A stretch of 64,000 nucleotides of DNA, from the NCBI GenBank assembly GCA_964599635.1, contig CAZRGM010000052.1, positions 1 to 64,000 on the forward strand, written 5' to 3'. Source of the DNA: WJMT01 sp964599635 (lineage in GTDB: Bacteria > Acidobacteriota > Aminicenantia > Aminicenantales > Aminicenantaceae). The notes below the pieces were generated by a model. That model searched no databases. It had not been told where the DNA came from and worked only from the letters and a program-made list of their open reading frames with translations. Positions 53,740-64,000 of the stretch are shown in pieces (positions within the stretch are counted from its first letter, which is position 1; every line of letters starts with the position of its first letter). The translations under genes were made by a program, and so were the position numbers.

Positions 53740-54852
53740 ATGAAACCCAAAGTAAAACCCAAAAATACCTGCTATGCCTCAGGACCCTGCGCCAAACACC
53801 CCGGATATTCCCTAGACGAACTCAAAGATACCCCCCTAGGCCGCTCCCACCGCAGCACTCTTGGGAAAGCAAAGTTAGTTGAATCAATAGAAAGAACAAA
53901 AAAAATATTGGGGCTTCCTCCTGATTATCGGGTAGCCATCGTCCCTGCATCCGATACAGGGGCTTTCGAAATGGCCATGTGGTCTCTGTTAGGACCCAGA
54001 GGAGTAGATGTTTTCGTGTGGGAATCCTTCAGCAAGGGCTGGGCCACAGATATAACGGAACAGCTGAAGCTAAAGAATGTGCGAGTATTCGAAGCAGACT
54101 ACGGCAAACTCCCTGACCTCTCCCAGGCAGACTTTGATAATGATGTCGTATTCGTATGGAATGGGACTACCAGCGGAGTCAAAGTTCCCAATGGAGACTG
54201 GATCCCTGATAACAGAAAAGGCCTAACTTTATGCGACGCCACTTCAGCTATATTCGCCATGGAAATACCCTATCATAAACTCGATGTCATTACCTATTCT
54301 TGGCAGAAAGTATTGGGAGGAGAGGCCGCCCACGGCATGCTGATCCTATCCCCAAAAGCCGTAAACAGAATAGAAAGTTATTCTCCACCATGGCCTATGC
54401 CGAAAATATTCCGCATGACAAAAAAAGGTAAATTCAACGAAGCTATGTTTAAAGGTTCCTTTATCAACACACCTTCTATGCTGGCCAATGAGGATTATCT
54501 TGTAGCCTTGAATTGGGCTGAATCCATAGGAGGTGTTCCTGAACTTATCAAACGCAGCAATGAAAATCTCAAGGTTTTTGAAGACTTTGTTTCTCAGCAC
54601 GACTGGATAAACTTTCTTGCAGAAAGCAAAGAAATCCGATCTAACACCAGTGTCTGTTTCAGCATCAAACTCCCTGAAGACAAAGTGAAAGCCATCACCA
54701 AACTTCTGGAAAACGAAGGGGTCGCTTATGACTGTGGCTCTTATCGATCAGCTCCTCCTGGTTTGAGATTCTGGTGCGGAGCGACTGTAGATAAGGAAGA
54801 CATCAAAATTATCACCCAATGGCTTGAATGGGCCTACAACGAAGTCAAGTAA
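53740..54852 (+). CDS. serC: Phosphoserine transaminase (SerC, archaeal/proteobacterial variant type)
   Basis: PLP-dependent class V aminotransferase: 3-phosphohydroxypyruvate + Glu to phosphoserine. SGPCAKHPGYSLDELKDTPLGRSHRS near the N-terminus, SDTGAFEMAMWSLLG, VFVWNGTTSGVKVPNGDWI, and the PLP lysine in ITYSWQKVLGGEAAHG. This is the 370-aa subfamily seen in Methanosarcina and alphaproteobacteria, distinct from E. coli SerC. AGAGGAGA precedes ATG 53740. No serA or serB nearby. Confidence 0.92.
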   Translation: MKPKVKPKNTCYASGPCAKHPGYSLDELKDTPLGRSHRSTLGKAKLVESIERTKKILGLPPDYRVAIVPASDTGAFEMAMWSLLGPRGVDVFVWESFSKGWATDITEQLKLKNVRVFEADYGKLPDLSQADFDNDVVFVWNGTTSGVKVPNGDWIPDNRKGLTLCDATSAIFAMEIPYHKLDVITYSWQKVLGGEAAHGMLILSPKAVNRIESYSPPWPMPKIFRMTKKGKFNEAMFKGSFINTPSMLANEDYLVALNWAESIGGVPELIKRSNENLKVFEDFVSQHDWINFLAESKEIRSNTSVCFSIKLPEDKVKAITKLLENEGVAYDCGSYRSAPPGLRFWCGATVDKEDIKIITQWLEWAYNEVK

Positions 54853-54959
54853 GGACATCTCTTTCTTTTTATTTAAATTGCCGACCCAGCTTTCTGGATT
54901 GATCCTGATGATTTCGTCCCGAAGTATTCGCGTTACTCTTTCCAAATAGGTCAGGCTTG

Positions 54960-55355
54960 TTATTCCACAGCAATTTCTTTAGAACTCTGCCACAATCCAT
55001 GTATGTTGCAGTAACTTGAAGCATAAATAGTTCCTGGTTTATCTGTTTTGAAGCTCAATGTGGCGGCATGATGAGTATAAATTGTACTTGTATCTGGGCC
55101 CTCTGTGCTTTCTCCATGAGTTGTGAACTCAGCTTTTCCAATTTGATAAGGGAAGTTGGCCCCTTCGGGTTTGAAGTAAATCATAATCCAGCGGATATGA
55201 TGTTCTGTGGTGTTGGGATGAGCTATCTCTTTCCCTAAGCTAACTTTGACTTCAAAAAACTCTCCTTTTTTCACTTTATCTGGGGCTTCTATAACAGGAA
55301 CATGTTTTTCCTTTTTCCAATCTGCCTCTTTAAATAAACCTTTAAAGTCCGTCAT
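54960..55355 (-). CDS. Superoxide reductase (neelaredoxin/desulfoferrodoxin family)
   Basis: Reduces superoxide to peroxide without oxygen release; typical of anaerobes. Iron-centre ligands in order: Glu16 and His18 in EKHVPVIE, His46 and His52 in HPNTTEHHI, Cys116 and His119 in CNIHG. It lacks the N-terminal rubredoxin-like Dx domain, hence class II (neelaredoxin-like), 131 aa. GGGAGAG precedes ATG and a good promoter lies upstream. It converges with serC. Confidence 0.92.
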   Translation of the reverse strand: MTDFKGLFKEADWKKEKHVPVIEAPDKVKKGEFFEVKVSLGKEIAHPNTTEHHIRWIMIYFKPEGANFPYQIGKAEFTTHGESTEGPDTSTIYTHHAATLSFKTDKPGTIYASSYCNIHGLWQSSKEIAVE

Positions 55356-55424
55356 CTTTTCTCTCCCTATATTTAATTATTTTACCTTCTGTTCATATCC
55401 CCTCACGCTTATTCACTTATCTTT

Positions 55425-55453
55425 ATTCTAGAAACAAATCCTATTCAAGTCAA
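55425..55453 (-). promoter_or_regulatory. Sigma70-type promoter of the superoxide reductase gene
   Basis: On the minus strand, TTGACT (55453-55448), 17-bp spacer, TAGAAT (55430-55425), about 70 bp upstream of the ATG. Confidence 0.65.
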
Positions 55454-55546
55454 TGCGAAAGCATGAAGAACGCCAAGAATAAAATAAGCTGCCAAAAGAA
55501 CCTCAAGTCAGTGAAGATATTATTCAGTCCAAAAAAGGCCGACTTA

Positions 55547-55727
55547 CCTAGATTATCCACGAGTCAAGGCTGTGGCAGATGCGAGGGACAAGGCCTAGAC
55601 ATCCTGCTTGGAGCGAAAATTGTGAGACGATGAACTCTCGTTTATATCTTTCATTGCCTTTTTCTCGTTTATCTGGTTGAAATAGGGACAAAGGTGAGCC
55701 TAATGAAATTCAGGTGTGGCTGAAGAG
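55547..55727 (+). repeat. Dispersed repeat, degraded fragments (copy G)
   Basis: CCTAGATTATCCACGAGTCA and CAGATGCGAGGGACAAGGC (55547-55595) match the left half of copies D and E, then similarity stops. A second fragment, CCTAATGAAATTCAGG followed by TGTGGCTGAAG (55699-55724), matches the left end of copy C. No linker or P3 is visible. This is all I see in the 445-bp gap between the superoxide reductase and GlsB-like genes apart from the promoter. Confidence 0.5.
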
Positions 55728-55800
55728 ATTTTGAAAATACTGTAAATGGTGAACGGCAAAGGGAAATGGAAAAGGTGGATAAAACCTGATTATTTCTCAT

Positions 55801-56091
55801 TCATTTCGAATCTCTGGTCTCTTCCTTAGGGGATAATAGGTTAAGAAAAGCCACAAAAAGAGCAGCCCCGATCACAGACCAAATAATGGGAAAATTATGA
55901 GAGCCAAATCTTATATAAGGATTTAAAGGAAGGTTCAGTTCTCTGGCTAAAAAAGTTCCGATCAGAGCTCCTATAAGTCCCAGAGCAATGGATGCCAGGC
56001 AGCCCAGTCCTCTTCTCCCCGCTAGATGAGCCCCCAGGCTTCCTGCTACGGAAGCTATGAACAGAAGAAATAAAAATCCAAAGAGGCTCAT
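55801..56091 (-). CDS. GlsB/YeaQ/YmgE-family small membrane protein
   Basis: 96 aa with three hydrophobic segments (FLFLLFIASVAGSLGAHLAG, CLASIALGLIGALIGTFLA, FPIIWSVIGAALFVAFLNLL) and the Gly-rich repeats GLIGALIG of the transglycosylase-associated/GlsB family, which is associated with stress responses. It also shows the G-x-x-G-C signature GRRGLGCLASIALG. Biochemical function unknown. Apparently monocistronic. Confidence 0.8.
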   Translation of the reverse strand: MSLFGFLFLLFIASVAGSLGAHLAGRRGLGCLASIALGLIGALIGTFLARELNLPLNPYIRFGSHNFPIIWSVIGAALFVAFLNLLSPKEETRDSK

Positions 56092-56344
56092 CTCTGCTCC
56101 CTCTATATAATTAACTGTTCTCTGCTTTTTGTCAATTATCCTAATTTCTTATTGATACCCCTGATTTCATAGGCTAACAGATCCACCTTTCCTTTTCGGA
56201 AGTCTGATAATCAGATTCTGATCCGTAGATTCTGAAAATATAGGGAAAACTCAACGCCGGTGATTGAGTCCTTTTCAAAAAAACCCGGTAAGGAAAACCT
56301 GACCTAAATATCCGGCAGCTAAAAACGCATGCCTGACTCTTTTT
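56092..56344. other. Intergenic stretch between GlsB-like gene and S9 peptidase, nothing recognised
   Basis: No ORF, clear terminator or repeat copy found in these 250 bp. Confidence 0.4.
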
Positions 56345-58438
56345 TTATATTGGAGAGACAGAGGATACACAATCTTTTTTCTCTGGATCCTTCCTGTCTT
56401 CCTTCTTTTTTTCAGTGATCGGTTCCAACCCCACATTTTCGGCAAAGAAAAATAAATATCTGCGCAGTCGGTCTAGTTGGTGTCGCGGTTCGCCGATTCC
56501 ATGTCCTTCTCTAGGGTATCTAACAAAAGTAACTTCCTTTCCTAAATCACGAAGAGCCTGATAAAACTCCACAGCCTGCTCCTGAGGAACTCTCTGGTCT
56601 TCAGCACCGTGCATGATAAGAACTGGAGTCTTGACATTCTTGACATATCGGATAGGAGAATGTTTTCCATAACTTTCCTCTTCATCCCAGGGAGTTCCAA
56701 AAAACCAGCCTAAATATTGAGGGATATCTGTCGTACTGTACATACTATAAAGATTGGGAAGCCCTGCTCCCGGAGAGACGGCTTGGAAGCGGTCCGTCTG
56801 GGTCACGATCCAATAGCTCATATAGCCTCCGTAACTCCATCCGTAGCAGACCAATCGTTCAGGATCAGCCAGCCCTTTATCAATACAATAATCAACGCCG
56901 GTCATACAGTCATCGTAATCCCGTATCCCCCAATAATCCCGATTGGCATTGAGAAATTCCTGTCCGTAACTTGAACTTCCTCTAAAATTAGGCTCCAGCA
57001 CCATAAATCCGTTGGCTGCAAAAAATTGATTTGTGGAACTGAATGACTGAATGCGTGAACTGCTGGGGCCGCCGTGAGGATTAAGAATGAGAGGATACTT
57101 TTTTTGAGTATCATAACCAACAGGATAAGTTAAAATGCCTTCTATCTTTTGTCCTTCACTATTGTTCCAATCAATGACTTCTACTTTTCCAAACTTAATG
57201 TGTTCTTCTCTTAACCAAGGGTTGGCATCACTCAATCTACGTGGATCCTTGATATTTAAGGAAGCTGTATAGATTTCACCGGGCCATTGAGGTCCGGAAT
57301 GCACCCATACCCATTGGGAACCGTCTTTGGACAATTCCCACTGAAAATTACTTCCCACTGGAGGATTTAATGGGGTAATCTGGCCTGATTTTACATCCAC
57401 TGAAAATAAGTTATAAGTAGTCCGCTCTCCTGTGACCCAATAAATCTTTGCTCCATCCTTAGACCAAATGGAAGATGAAAAATCAAGATCAAAATCTTTA
57501 AGCAGGACTTTGGGATCCCCTCCTTTATAGGGAATCAGATAAAGTTTCTTATACCAAGTATTGGTTCCCTTATGAGGATCTGAAGCAAAAGCAATAGTCT
57601 TTCCATCAGGGGACCATCGAGGAGAAGAGTCGCTTCCGGGATTTTCATAAAGCTTAATTGAGATCTTATTCTCTACTTCTATGACCCAGATATCACTGTT
57701 CCAACTTTCATCTATTTTGGTATTGGGACGAACTTCATAGGCAATATGTGTTGAATCGGGTGACCATCGAGGGGCAGAGACTGTAAAATCACCTTCTGTA
57801 AGACGGATTTCTTTATCATTTTTTAAATCATAAATCCATAAATGAGTCATCCTGAAATCCTGGTCAACAACCTCTTCATCATCCTTTTTTTTCTGATTTT
57901 CTTTTTCTTCTTTGCTCAGAGGATCTCTAGAGGTAAACACAATCTTCGTCCCATCTGGAGAAATCCTGAAAGAACTGATACTTTCTTCATGTTCCGTAAC
58001 CTGCCAGGCTTCTCCTCCGTCCGTATACATAAAAAATATTTGACTTTTTGAGTCTTTGTCAGGGTCACCTGTCTTTTTGCTTGAAGAAAGAAACGCTATT
58101 TTTTCCCCATCTGGAAACCAGAAAGGGGACGAACAGCTGTTGGCTCCTCTTGTCATCTGTCTTCTCTGAGTTCCGCCAACATGAACCTTCCATATATGGG
58201 TAGTGGATTTTAAATCTTCTGACTCCATATCTCTCTGTCTCTGGGTATACACAATCCACTCCCCATCAGGAGAAATGGTGGGATTGGAAGCACTGTTTAT
58301 CCGAAGAGTATTTTGAGCTGACATCACATCTAGAACTTCTTCTTCACCTGTTTTCTCCTGAGCTGAAATAAAGGCCGCAAAAAAGAGAAAAAGGAAAGCA
58401 ACCCCCAGCAAAATGATTTTGGTCTGTTTTTCAGTCAT
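56345..58438 (-). CDS. Secreted S9-family prolyl oligopeptidase (DPP-IV/acylaminoacyl-peptidase type)
   Basis: Serine peptidase of about 697 aa. Signal peptide IILLGVAFLFLFFAAFISAQ. A beta-propeller of WD40/PD40-like blades (ISPDGTKIVFTS, WSPDSTHIAYE, WSPDGKTIAFAS) covers about 50-420. The alpha/beta-hydrolase domain (about 430-680) has HGGPSSS oxyanion region, nucleophile GWSYGGYMS, Asp in HGAEDQRVP and His in REGHGIG. ATG 58438 follows GGAGG; the frame reaches 58459. Likely digests peptides in the periplasm or outside the cell, consistent with a protein-degrading lifestyle. Confidence 0.92.
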   Translation of the reverse strand: MTEKQTKIILLGVAFLFLFFAAFISAQEKTGEEEVLDVMSAQNTLRINSASNPTISPDGEWIVYTQRQRDMESEDLKSTTHIWKVHVGGTQRRQMTRGANSCSSPFWFPDGEKIAFLSSSKKTGDPDKDSKSQIFFMYTDGGEAWQVTEHEESISSFRISPDGTKIVFTSRDPLSKEEKENQKKKDDEEVVDQDFRMTHLWIYDLKNDKEIRLTEGDFTVSAPRWSPDSTHIAYEVRPNTKIDESWNSDIWVIEVENKISIKLYENPGSDSSPRWSPDGKTIAFASDPHKGTNTWYKKLYLIPYKGGDPKVLLKDFDLDFSSSIWSKDGAKIYWVTGERTTYNLFSVDVKSGQITPLNPPVGSNFQWELSKDGSQWVWVHSGPQWPGEIYTASLNIKDPRRLSDANPWLREEHIKFGKVEVIDWNNSEGQKIEGILTYPVGYDTQKKYPLILNPHGGPSSSRIQSFSSTNQFFAANGFMVLEPNFRGSSSYGQEFLNANRDYWGIRDYDDCMTGVDYCIDKGLADPERLVCYGWSYGGYMSYWIVTQTDRFQAVSPGAGLPNLYSMYSTTDIPQYLGWFFGTPWDEEESYGKHSPIRYVKNVKTPVLIMHGAEDQRVPQEQAVEFYQALRDLGKEVTFVRYPREGHGIGEPRHQLDRLRRYLFFFAENVGLEPITEKKKEDRKDPEKKDCVSSVSPI

Positions 58439-58566
58439 TCTGACCTCCATAACATTCAATTTTGGGTAAAAATTCTTATATCACATGAATACACTGAGAT
58501 CAATTAAGGCTTACAGGAATGGTTGATTTTTTATTCCAAAAAGTTCTTTGCTTTATTTAGAAAAAC

Positions 58567-59436
58567 TTATTTCTTATTGATGAGTGCGGACGGGAGGCGG
58601 CGAGCTTTCCAATTCTCTTTTACTTTTTTCTCACCACTCTCTAATTCAAAAACTCCATTCATGTTATCTCCGTTAACCTGGCCTTCAAAAAAAATCACCT
58701 CTTCTTTTCCATCCTTATTTCTCTTTATAGTAAAACTTAATTTATCTCCTACCAGTTTAAAATCTTCGATGCTTCTTTTGGAGCTTCCTAAATTTTGAAA
58801 TGCCCAAACCTGATTAAATTTCTGAGTCAGCTCCATCTCATAATTCATGTCACTGCTCCCTTTCGGCAGAGTCCATCTCCAGGTTCCTGCTACATCAGCT
58901 GGGACAATCCAGAAATAAATTTTGTGTCTATCTTCTCCCACAAACACCTCCTTTTCTATATCAGCCTCCCACTCTCCCATGCTAAAATCATGGGACACAA
59001 TCCGAGTCCCTGGTTTCAATTCCTGTAAAAGTCTCGGTCTCAATTTAAGATTGACAGAAGATAATAAATAAAGGGTCACCACAGTGGCTTCGCTGATGTC
59101 AGCCTCAAAAAGGTCCTGCTGGACAAACTTAACTCTATTTTCAAGATTCTCTTTCCTGGCATTTTCTCTGCTCTCTTCAATTCGCTGTGGATCAAGGTCC
59201 ACGCCCACACCTCGGCATCCGAACATTTTTGCGGCCGTAATCACAACCCTTCCATCCCCACAACCAAGATCATACAATACGTCGTTTTGGTTGACTTTGG
59301 CTATCCTGAGCATTTCCTCAACAACCTGATAAGGAGTTGACACATAAGGCACATCGTATTGATTCCACTGTTTAGCTGGTAACCCTAAAAACAGAAAAAT
59401 CAAACCGAGTAACACTGAAATGGTAATTTTTCTCAT
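58567..59436 (-). CDS. Exported class I SAM-dependent methyltransferase
   Basis: Signal peptide or anchor at 1-21 (ISVLLGLIFLFLGLPA). Methyltransferase fold: VLYDLGCGDGRVVITAA (motif I), GVGVDLDPQRIEESRENA (motif II acidic residue), VKFVQQDLFEAD, then LLQELKPGTRIVSHDF. After the fold a beta-rich C-terminal domain of about 110 residues (KLVGDKLSFTIKRNKDGKEE) has no family I know. Substrate unknown. AAGGAG precedes ATG. Two envelope-targeted methyltransferases (with Pcm) occur in this window. Confidence 0.82.
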   Translation of the reverse strand: MRKITISVLLGLIFLFLGLPAKQWNQYDVPYVSTPYQVVEEMLRIAKVNQNDVLYDLGCGDGRVVITAAKMFGCRGVGVDLDPQRIEESRENARKENLENRVKFVQQDLFEADISEATVVTLYLLSSVNLKLRPRLLQELKPGTRIVSHDFSMGEWEADIEKEVFVGEDRHKIYFWIVPADVAGTWRWTLPKGSSDMNYEMELTQKFNQVWAFQNLGSSKRSIEDFKLVGDKLSFTIKRNKDGKEEVIFFEGQVNGDNMNGVFELESGEKKVKENWKARRLPSALINKK

Positions 59437-59483
59437 GTATTCTCTCTCCTTTTCTCCAACATCGCATTTTATCCTGCAATCCC

Positions 59484-59511
59484 TTTATACCAAAAAAAAA
59501 CAAATTATCAA
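59484..59511 (-). promoter_or_regulatory. Candidate promoter of the exported methyltransferase
   Basis: On the minus strand, TTGATA (59511-59506), 16-bp spacer, TATAAA (59489-59484). Confidence 0.5.
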
Positions 59512-59530
59512 AATAAAATCACTTTCATGT

Positions 59531-59580
59531 AAGCATTTCTCATTCCGTGATAAACAAAGGAAATGGAATGAGAAATGCTT
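59531..59580. repeat. Perfect 16-bp inverted repeat in a divergent promoter region
   Basis: AAGCATTTCTCATTCC (59531-59546) and GGAATGAGAAATGCTT (59565-59580) pair without mismatch around an 18-nt loop. Both arms are flanked by ACTTTCAT (59521 and 59584). It lies between two divergent promoters, so it may be an operator or a hairpin in an undetected transcript; no T-run follows it. Confidence 0.65.
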
Positions 59581-59623
59581 CCCACTTTCATCATAAATAT
59601 TTTATAAATATCCGTAACTATTA

Positions 59624-59652
59624 TTGTAAGGAAACGTCAATTTCAATATAAT
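59624..59652 (+). promoter_or_regulatory. Candidate promoter of the GH109-like gene
   Basis: TTGTAA (59624-59629), 17-bp spacer, perfect TATAAT (59647-59652). Transcription would begin about 15 bp upstream of the ATG, leaving room for the AGGAG site. Confidence 0.55.
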
Positions 59653-59673
59653 TTGTAGAGAGGAGTAATTTTT

Positions 59674-61047
59674 ATGAACAAAAAATTGAAACGGAGGGAC
59701 TTTCTTAAAATAAGCGGAACAGCTGGATTAGGAGCCGCTTTAGGGAGCTTAACCAAGTGTAAAACTAATTTAATGCCCCCTTCTCAATTAAAAACTGACC
59801 CTGTAGAACACCTTGTGACACCACCCTTAGAAAGAGTGCGGGTGGGTTATGTGGGGATCGGAAATCAGGGAAGCGGCCATCTCAAAAACCTGCTCCGAAT
59901 CGAGGGAGTAGAAATTACAGCTGTTTGTGACATAAGAGAAGAAAGAACGCTTTGGGCTCAGGAACAGTGTCAAAAAATGGGAAAACCACTTCCAAAAGCT
60001 TACAACCAAGGCCCCCAGGATTTCAAGCGGATGTGTGATACTGAAGATTTGGATCTAGTCTACAATGCCACTCCTTGGGAATGGCATGTCCCCATCTCTG
60101 TTAAAGCGATGGAAACAGGCTCCCATGCAGCTACTGAAGTTCCCGGAGCGATAAGTTTGGAAGGATGCTGGAAGCTTGTTGAAACTTCAGAAAAATACAA
60201 AAAACACTGCTGTGTTATGGAAAACTGCAATTATGATCGAACAGAACTGATGCTGTTCAATATGATCCGTCAGGGTTTTTTTGGTGAACTTCTCCATGCT
60301 GAATGCGGATATCTTCATGACCTAAGAGAATGGAAATTTGGAAATGCTTATTATCCTCCGGACTGGCGGCTTAAATATTCCATCAAAAGAAATGCTGATC
60401 TTTATCCCACACACGGCCTTGGACCCGTCTCCCAATGGATGGATATCACCCGAGGCAACAAATTTGAATATCTCGTTTCTATGAGCAGCCCCAGCCCTTC
60501 TCTGAGCCTCAAGCGCGAAGCCATCAAAAGGTACGGGAAAAATCACCCTCGAGCTCAAACAGATTATTCTCTGGGAGATATTGTCAGCACCTTAATCAAA
60601 ACCCATAAGGGACAATCAATTCTCCTCATCCACGACACAAATTCTCCTCGTCCCTACAGTCGTAAAATTTTAATCCAAGGAACCCGCGGCCTCGCGCGCA
60701 AATATCCCGAACAAAAGATTCATATTGAAGGCCTTTCACCCAATCACGAGTGGGAGAACCTCTCCGAATACATGGAAAAGTACAAGCATCCCTTATTAAC
60801 TTCTCTGGAGGAAAAAGCCAAAGGAGCCGGCCACGGCGGTATGGACTTTATCGAAGACTACCGGCTTATTCAGTGTCTGAGGGAAGGCAAACCAACAGAT
60901 TCGGATGTTTATGACGGCGTGACGATCAGCGCTGTCGTTGCCTTGAGCGAAAAATCTATCGCTTCGAACAGCTCTCCAGTCAAATTTCCTGATTTCACTC
61001 GAGGCCGATGGAAGATCCGTAAGCCTTTGGGAATCGTGACTGCTTAA
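59674..61047 (+). CDS. Tat-exported Gfo/Idh/MocA oxidoreductase, GH109-like
   Basis: 457 aa. Twin-arginine signal KLKRRDFLKISGTAGLGAAL. NAD-binding fold VGYVGIGNQGSGHLKNLL, dinucleotide motif VCDIR, ATPWEWHVPISVKAMETGSHAATEVPGA and MENCNYDRTELMLFNMIRQGFFGELLHAECGYLHDLRE. The last two segments are typical of glycoside hydrolase family 109 (NAD-dependent alpha-N-acetylgalactosaminidase) among Gfo/Idh proteins. Activity on GalNAc glycans is plausible but not proven. AGGAG precedes ATG. It converges with the 5S gene, 10 bp away. Confidence 0.85.
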   Translation: MNKKLKRRDFLKISGTAGLGAALGSLTKCKTNLMPPSQLKTDPVEHLVTPPLERVRVGYVGIGNQGSGHLKNLLRIEGVEITAVCDIREERTLWAQEQCQKMGKPLPKAYNQGPQDFKRMCDTEDLDLVYNATPWEWHVPISVKAMETGSHAATEVPGAISLEGCWKLVETSEKYKKHCCVMENCNYDRTELMLFNMIRQGFFGELLHAECGYLHDLREWKFGNAYYPPDWRLKYSIKRNADLYPTHGLGPVSQWMDITRGNKFEYLVSMSSPSPSLSLKREAIKRYGKNHPRAQTDYSLGDIVSTLIKTHKGQSILLIHDTNSPRPYSRKILIQGTRGLARKYPEQKIHIEGLSPNHEWENLSEYMEKYKHPLLTSLEEKAKGAGHGGMDFIEDYRLIQCLREGKPTDSDVYDGVTISAVVALSEKSIASNSSPVKFPDFTRGRWKIRKPLGIVTA

Positions 61048-61048
61048 T

Positions 61049-61057
61049 AAAAAAAAA
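61049..61057 (-). terminator. T-run after 5S rRNA
   Basis: On the minus strand the 5S terminal stem is followed directly by nine T. The 5S helix itself may serve as the terminator stem. It overlaps the space just after the GH109-like stop. Confidence 0.5.
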
Positions 61058-61173
61058 CCCGGCAACGACCTACTCTCCCACTCCGTTACCAGAGCAGTAC
61101 CATCGGCACTGGAGAACTTAACTTCCGTGTTCGGAATGGAAACGGGTGTATCCTCTCCGTTATGGTTGCCGGG
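61058..61173 (-). rRNA. rrf: 5S ribosomal RNA
   Basis: About 116 nt. The terminal helix pairs CCCGGCAAC at the 5' end with GTTGCCGGG at the 3' end. Internal blocks typical of 5S: CCCGTTTCCATTCCGAACA (loop B/C) and GGAGAGTAGG near the 3' end. Exact ends are estimated from the terminal helix. Confidence 0.95.
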
Positions 61174-61230
61174 AAATATTCTATAACTGTTACAATTGAA
61201 TAAGCCTTTCCTCTCAAGAAGCCGACGTCC

Positions 61231-61258
61231 CCTGAGCTATTCATAGGAATAGTTCAGG
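61231..61258. repeat. Hairpin made of two repeat-family ends in the 23S-5S spacer
   Basis: CCTGAGCTATTC and GAATAGTTCAGG pair over 12 positions (one G-T type) around ATAG. The arms match the repeat terminus CTGAACTATTCAT. The spacer (61174-61279) holds nothing else except flanking CTCAAG...CTTGAG that could form an rRNA processing stem. Confidence 0.55.
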
Positions 61259-61279
61259 CTTTTTGGCTTGAGTAAACTT

Positions 61280-64000
<2,721 letters not shown>

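Noticed and set aside
54748..54945. 65-codon minus-strand frame after serC
   Set aside because: Two thirds lie inside serC in antisense; the outer part could be a gene remnant but I recognise nothing.

Overview
The window comes from a low-GC, diderm (Gram-negative type) bacterium. This is shown by an outer-membrane toolkit (a seven-POTRA BamA-like protein, TamB, a SurA-type chaperone, FadL-type porin, PilQ secretin), several lipoproteins, and a Tat-exported oxidoreductase. The VWFA-related protein of the family common in Acidobacteria, the S9 peptidase, the superoxide reductase and the acyl-CoA carboxylase cluster suggest an anaerobic Acidobacteria-like lineage. Candidatus Aminicenantes is my best guess, by inference only, since the 16S rRNA gene is not in the window. 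Almost everything is chromosomal housekeeping. I see no phage, plasmid, transposase or CRISPR.

Layout. 1-5.8 kb (minus): UvrD-type helicase/nuclease, FtsB, phosphohexomutase, secreted Pcm. 6.1-12.8 kb (plus): coaD, then the type IV pilus alignment/secretin operon pilM-N-O-P-Q and two lipoproteins. 12.8-21.5 kb (minus): a tightly overlapping operon of a helicase-dead-looking PriA, family-4 uracil-DNA glycosylase, coaBC, gmk, yicC, an MsbA-like exporter, a cysteine-less aspartate-semialdehyde-dehydrogenase homologue and a DUF465 protein. 21.9-22.3 kb (plus): tRNA-Phe and a small GIY-YIG-like ORF. 22.3-30.1 kb (minus): galU, fadL, clpB, mutS. 30.3-31.6 kb (plus): CDP-alcohol phosphatidyltransferase and HAD phosphatase. 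31.7-39.5 kb (minus): fabD, SurA-like protein, BamA-like protein, TamB. 40.1-48.3 kb (minus): one long unit hslV-hslU-lipoprotein-FAH hydrolase-transaldolase-carboxyltransferase-accC-BCCP. 48.4-50.3 kb (plus): a B12-mutase-like protein. Then VWFA protein (minus), glnS and serC (plus), superoxide reductase, GlsB-like protein, S9 peptidase and a methyltransferase (all minus), and a GH109-like oxidoreductase (plus). 61.06 kb to the end (minus): 5S and a partial 23S rRNA.

The most unusual signal lies between the genes. A dispersed repeat family (copies at 1-169, 3106-3249, 21608-21782, 39634-39820, 39828-40083, 53426-53677, fragments near 55.55 kb, and miniature copies elsewhere) can fold as a three-way junction. 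It has a closing helix P1, an imperfect GC-rich hairpin P2, a nearly invariant linker CTCGCCTGAAAGGTAAAA, and a helix P3 of about 14 bp that closes a loop of 87-95 nt. P3 (and P1 in one copy) differs in sequence between copies but stays complementary within each copy, and P2 shows a G-C to A-T compensatory change. This points to selection on structure, either as an RNA or as single-stranded DNA of a non-autonomous mobile element. I do not recognise it as a named family.

Several intergenic regions hold convincing sigma70-type promoters (TTGACN, 16-17 bp, TATAAT-like), which helped decide start codons, notably for the B12-mutase-like gene and the nearly leaderless hslV.
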